Shown: in pieces, positions 61,161 to 64,000 of the stretch
How positions within the stretch are numbered: the stretch's first letter is position 1
Layout of the letters: each line of letters opens with the position of its first letter
Assembly (NCBI GenBank): GCA_963832875.1
Contig: CAWHWB010000011.1
Span: 92,627 to 156,626, forward strand
From: AP-15 sp963832875
GTDB lineage: Bacteria > Pseudomonadota > Alphaproteobacteria > ATCC43930 > CGMCC-115725
Reading direction: 5' to 3'
Length of the DNA stretch: 64,000 nt
The notes under the pieces: generated by a model
What the model was told of the DNA's origin: nothing
Seen by the model: only the letters and a program-made list of their open reading frames with translations
Databases searched by the model: none
Program-made: the position numbers and the translations under genes

Positions 61161-61252
61161 GGCCCGGCCCTTGTTCTCGTCGCGGCCAGCTTGCGCGATC
61201 GGGTCAGTTGCCCACCACCCGCCGGCCGGCGGCGGGGCTCGGTCGCCGCACC

Positions 61253-61540
61253 TCAGTCGCTTGCCTTCGGCCCGGCATTATCCGAGTACGGACGATAACC
61301 GACATACGGGTCCGAATACGGTCGCGGCGATGCATAAGGTTGTCCCCACCACGTTCCGTATGCAGGCGATCCAGAATAATAATATCCATACCCTGGATAG
61401 GAATACGGAGAGTTGTAGGTATAGCTTGGCGCGGCTTGATAAGTGGTCGGTGGATAATAGTAGCTCTGCGCGCCGGCGGTTGCGGCGGCGGCGATCAGCG
61501 AACCAGCCGCGAATGCCGCAATTTGGGCGATCTTCAACAT
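61253..61540 (-). CDS. Small secreted Tyr/Pro/Gly-rich protein, 95 aa
   Basis: The protein has a signal peptide of about 24 residues (MLKIAQIAAFAAGSLIAAAA, cleavage near AGAQS). A low-complexity mature region very rich in Tyr, Pro, Ser and Gly follows (YYYPPTTYQAAPSYTYNS, repeated PYS and GY units). No family is recognised. Local base composition is more AT-rich than its neighbours owing to Tyr codons. It may be a surface or matrix protein; this is inference from composition. Confidence 0.7.
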   Translation of the reverse strand: MLKIAQIAAFAAGSLIAAAATAGAQSYYYPPTTYQAAPSYTYNSPYSYPGYGYYYSGSPAYGTWWGQPYASPRPYSDPYVGYRPYSDNAGPKASD

Positions 61541-61852
61541 CGCAGGATCTCCAATCTTTGACTGACGCCTCGTTCTGCCTAAACAAGGGGAAAAACCGAA
61601 TGGTTCACTTGGGGCCCGGCCCGGCCCCGATCGGGACGGTCGCGATTCGCGCTGCGCCGGCGCACGCTGGAACCGCGCCGCAGATCGCGGCGGCGGCTCC
61701 TCGACCTTCCCGGCTTTGATTTGACCCCGCCCGGCGCTGGTCGGATATGATCACCGTCAAAGCATCGTCCGGGAAGGCGCCGAAGGTCGCCGGATCGATC
61801 GCTGCCGACGCGGCGCCTTGTCCGCGGCCGGCGACACAGGAGAGCAAAGGGA
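61541..61852. other. 312-base intergenic region upstream of hpnM
   Basis: The gap between the divergent small secreted gene and the HpnM-like gene should hold both promoters. I see no palindrome, repeat or small gene that I can support. GGAGAG precedes the hpnM start. Confidence 0.4.
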
Positions 61853-62497
61853 ATGACGAACCCGACCACCCGAGCCGGGGCGGGCAAGATCCTAGCGCTG
61901 TGTCTGGCGCTGCTCGGCAGCATGTTCGCCACGGGCACCCGTGCGGTTCCCGCGAGCCCTCAGGACAGCGTGCGCAGCTTTTACGATGTCCTGCTCGCGA
62001 CCATGAAGAACGGGCGATCCTTGGGACAGGGCGGGCGCTATGCGGCGCTGGCCCCGGTCGTCAGCGGGGTGTTCGACGTGCCGTTGATGGCCCGCCTTGC
62101 CGTCGGCCCGGCCTGGACCAGCCTGAGCGCGGCCCAGCAGCAACAGATTGTCGCCGCGTTCGGGCGCTATGTCTCGGCCACCTACGCCGACCGCTTCGAC
62201 AGCTATTCGGGTCAGCAGCTGCAAGTGACCGGCGCACGACCTTCGGTCGGCGGGGTCATCGTCGAGACCAGGATCGTCGAAGCCGGCAGCGATCCGGTCA
62301 CGATCAGCTATCTGATGCGGCGCAACTCCGGCGTCTGGCAGATTGCTGACGTCTATCTCGACGGCGCGATCAGCCAATTGGCAACGCAGCGCTCGGAATT
62401 CCATTCGATCCTCGCCCGGCAAGGCGTCGACGGGCTGATCATGGCATTGAACCGCAAGGCCGATTTGTTGACTAGCGAGGACGGTAAATCCCCGTAA
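61853..62497 (+). CDS. hpnM: HpnM / MlaC (Ttg2D)-family periplasmic lipid-binding protein
   Basis: The 214-residue protein has a signal peptide (about 1-32) and an MlaC/Ttg2D domain: SVRSFYDVLLATMK, FDVPLMARLAVGPAWTSLSAAQQQQIVAAFGRYVSATYADRFDSY, and a C-terminal NSGVWQIADVYLDGAISQLATQRSEF. The HpnM subgroup is associated with hopanoid clusters and probably moves lipids across the periplasm. It is not next to hpnL or hpnN here and is 36 kb from the main cluster, so HpnM versus generic MlaC is a moderate call. Confidence 0.8.
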   Translation: MTNPTTRAGAGKILALCLALLGSMFATGTRAVPASPQDSVRSFYDVLLATMKNGRSLGQGGRYAALAPVVSGVFDVPLMARLAVGPAWTSLSAAQQQQIVAAFGRYVSATYADRFDSYSGQQLQVTGARPSVGGVIVETRIVEAGSDPVTISYLMRRNSGVWQIADVYLDGAISQLATQRSEFHSILARQGVDGLIMALNRKADLLTSEDGKSP

Positions 62498-62616
62498 GGC
62501 GTGCTCCGCGGACGCCCCCGGGCGGCCGGGCCGGGCACGGCCGGCTTGACAGCGGGCAGGCGGCGGAGGACGAAAGCCGACGCGCGCAACGACGCGGGCC
62601 GGCGAAGGAGGGGGCG

Positions 62617-63543
62617 ATGAAGGCGGTGCTGCTAGGGGCGCATGGCGGGCCCGAGATGCTGCGGCTGGGCGAGGCGCCCGATCCGGTCGCCGGGCCGGGC
62701 GAGGTCGTCGTCGATGTGCACGCGGCCAGCGTCAACGCCGCCGACTACAAGGTGCGGCTTGGCAGCGGCGGCTACAGCAATCTCAAACTGCCGCATATTC
62801 TGGGCCGAGATTTTTCCGGGGTGGTGGCGGCGCTCGGGACAGGAGTGACGGATTTCCAGGTCGGCGACGCGGTGTTCGGGGTCACCGATCAGGGGATCGA
62901 GGGCTGCTATGCCGAGAAGCTCGCGATCAAGGCCCAGATCATCGCCAAAAAGCCCGAGCGGCTCGGCCACGCCGAGGCAGCGGCATTGGGGCTGACCAGC
63001 CTGACCGCGCTGTGGGCGGTCGAGGACACGGCCAAGCTCAAGCCGGGCGAAACCATTTTGATCCAGGGGGGTGCGGGCGGGGTCGCCGGGTTTGCGATCC
63101 AGCTCGCCAAGCATCTCGGCGCGACCGTGATCACCACCGCCAGCGCCCGCAATCATGATTACGTGAAGAGCCTCGGCGCCGATCGGGCGATCGACTACAA
63201 CGCGCAGGATTTCACCAAGCAAGCCGGCAATTGCGACGTGGTGTTCGACACCGTCGGCGGCGAGGTGCAGGTGCGCTCTTACGAGGTGCTGAAGCCGGGC
63301 GGGCGGCTGGTTTGGATCGCCGCAGCGCCCGCGGGGTTTCAGCCGAGCCGCAAGGACGTCCGGGTGTTGCGCCCGAACGTCGCCCGCGACCGCGCCCATC
63401 TCGAGCGGATGCTGGCGCTTTACGATCGAGGTGCGGTATGGCCGCCCAAGATCACCCGCTATAAGCTTGCGGACGCGGCCGAGGCGCACCGGGTCAGCGA
63501 GGGGCGTCACTTGCAGGGCAAGCTGGTGCTCGAAGTTCGGTAA
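62617..63543 (+). CDS. Zinc-independent MDR-family NADPH quinone oxidoreductase / enoyl reductase-like
   Basis: The 308-residue MDR protein has an N-terminal GroES-like domain (MKAVLLGAHGGPEMLRLGEAPDP, LPHILGRDFSGVVAALG) and a Rossmann domain (about 125-265) with ILIQGGAGGVAGFAIQLAKHLGA. It lacks the cysteine cluster and zinc-ligand pattern of alcohol dehydrogenases, as quinone oxidoreductases do. ATG 62617 follows GGAGGGGG. The substrate is likely a quinone or alpha,beta-unsaturated carbonyl compound. An NTF2-like gene follows 55 bases on. Confidence 0.9.
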   Translation: MKAVLLGAHGGPEMLRLGEAPDPVAGPGEVVVDVHAASVNAADYKVRLGSGGYSNLKLPHILGRDFSGVVAALGTGVTDFQVGDAVFGVTDQGIEGCYAEKLAIKAQIIAKKPERLGHAEAAALGLTSLTALWAVEDTAKLKPGETILIQGGAGGVAGFAIQLAKHLGATVITTASARNHDYVKSLGADRAIDYNAQDFTKQAGNCDVVFDTVGGEVQVRSYEVLKPGGRLVWIAAAPAGFQPSRKDVRVLRPNVARDRAHLERMLALYDRGAVWPPKITRYKLADAAEAHRVSEGRHLQGKLVLEVR

Positions 63544-63598
63544 TGGCCGGACCCAACAACCCCCCGGACCCAACAACCCCATGGAGGAGGAGAGACAA

Positions 63599-63973
63599 AT
63601 GGCGGGCAACGAACAGAAGGTTATCGACCTCGACAAACAGCGCATGGACGCAATGGCGAAAAAGGACATCGCCGCGCTGAACACGCTGATTTCCAACGAT
63701 CTCGTCTACACCCATTCGACGGCCCGGCTCGATACCAAGAAGAGCCTGATCGGCAATATGGAATCGGGCGGCACGGTCTACACCTCGGTAGTGCCGTCCG
63801 ACGTCAAGGCGCAGGATCTGGGCGACACAGTCGTACTGACCGGATCGTGCCGCATCAGCGTCATGTCGCAAGGCCGCCCGAACAGCTTCGGCGTCCGCTT
63901 CACCGACGTTTGGGCCAACAAAGGCGGCCGGTGGCAGATGGTCGCCTGGCAGTCGACCCGCACCCCCGATTAG
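63599..63973 (+). CDS. NTF2-like (DUF4440-type) protein
   Basis: The 124-residue cystatin-like alpha+beta fold protein has VIDLDKQRMDAMAKKDIAALNTLISNDLVYTHSTARLDTKKSLI at the start and VRFTDVWANKGGRWQMVAWQSTR at the end. This is the SnoaL/DUF4440 pattern of small ligand-binding or isomerase proteins. The start at ATG 63599 is set by GGAGGAGGAGAG nearby; a longer in-frame extension overlaps the preceding gene and is rejected. It is probably in an operon with the oxidoreductase. The function is unknown. Confidence 0.88.
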   Translation: MAGNEQKVIDLDKQRMDAMAKKDIAALNTLISNDLVYTHSTARLDTKKSLIGNMESGGTVYTSVVPSDVKAQDLGDTVVLTGSCRISVMSQGRPNSFGVRFTDVWANKGGRWQMVAWQSTRTPD

Positions 63974-64000
63974 GTTTGCCGGGATTAGGCTTGGCCGGCG

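Noticed and set aside
1..64000. tRNA, rRNA, CRISPR array, prophage or intact transposase
   Set aside because: None was found on reading both strands; the repeats present are short palindromic intergenic elements, not CRISPR or IS.

Overview
The window is high-GC, gene-dense chromosomal DNA from an alphaproteobacterium. The evidence is the Rrf2-SufBCDSU-SufT order, a full hopanoid (hpn) cluster, system-I cytochrome c maturation genes, an NAD-linked formate dehydrogenase, and dispersed palindromic intergenic repeats of a kind common in this class. I cannot name a genus. No rRNA, tRNA, CRISPR array, prophage or intact insertion sequence was found.

Layout. 0-3.2 kb: a Tat-type amidohydrolase faces a GrdB-like gene that is interrupted by an in-frame TGA. 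The codon sits in a U-P-L-C-T context and is followed by a SECIS-like hairpin, so I read it as one selenoprotein. 3.2-9.8 kb: a minus-strand SUF iron-sulfur operon (rrf2-sufB-C-D-S-U-T) with a palindrome upstream of the regulator. 10-12.4 kb: an OmpR-type two-component system and a small conserved protein. 12.6-25.2 kb: hopanoid biosynthesis. hpnI-J-K (BHT glycosylation, ring contraction, deacetylation) lie on minus, ispH-hpnH on plus, hpnG on minus, and hpnA-C-D-E-F as a tightly coupled minus operon from farnesyl-PP to hopene. An hpnM/mlaC-like gene lies 36 kb away at 61.9 kb. 25.3-29.0 kb: ccmF-ccmH-ccmI without ccmG. 29.1-29.7 kb: a decayed VapBC-type toxin-antitoxin pair.

29.7-44.7 kb: a catabolic region. 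gntR-frc-fdsGB-fdsA (minus) and, beyond two unrelated genes, an MFS transporter and oxc (plus) together encode uptake and oxidation of oxalate: oxalyl-CoA formation, decarboxylation to formyl-CoA, formate release and NAD-linked formate oxidation. frc and fdsGB each carry three single-base insertions that shift the frame; their clustering suggests base-calling error, though recent decay is possible. Two class-D flavin monooxygenase-like genes and a 311-residue protein with an internal duplication lie here too.

44.9-64 kb: chromate transporter, exported creatininase-like protein, exported beta-propeller, CmcJ/NvfI-type oxygenase plus VOC protein, copper P-type ATPase, Rieske oxygenase, esterase, GH15 glucoamylase (one frameshift), EmrAB efflux pump with divergent TetR and a perfect 18-bp palindrome, HpnM, a zinc-independent MDR oxidoreductase and an NTF2-like protein.

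The most interesting item is the probable selenoprotein at 1561-2772, which automated calling would split into two ORFs.
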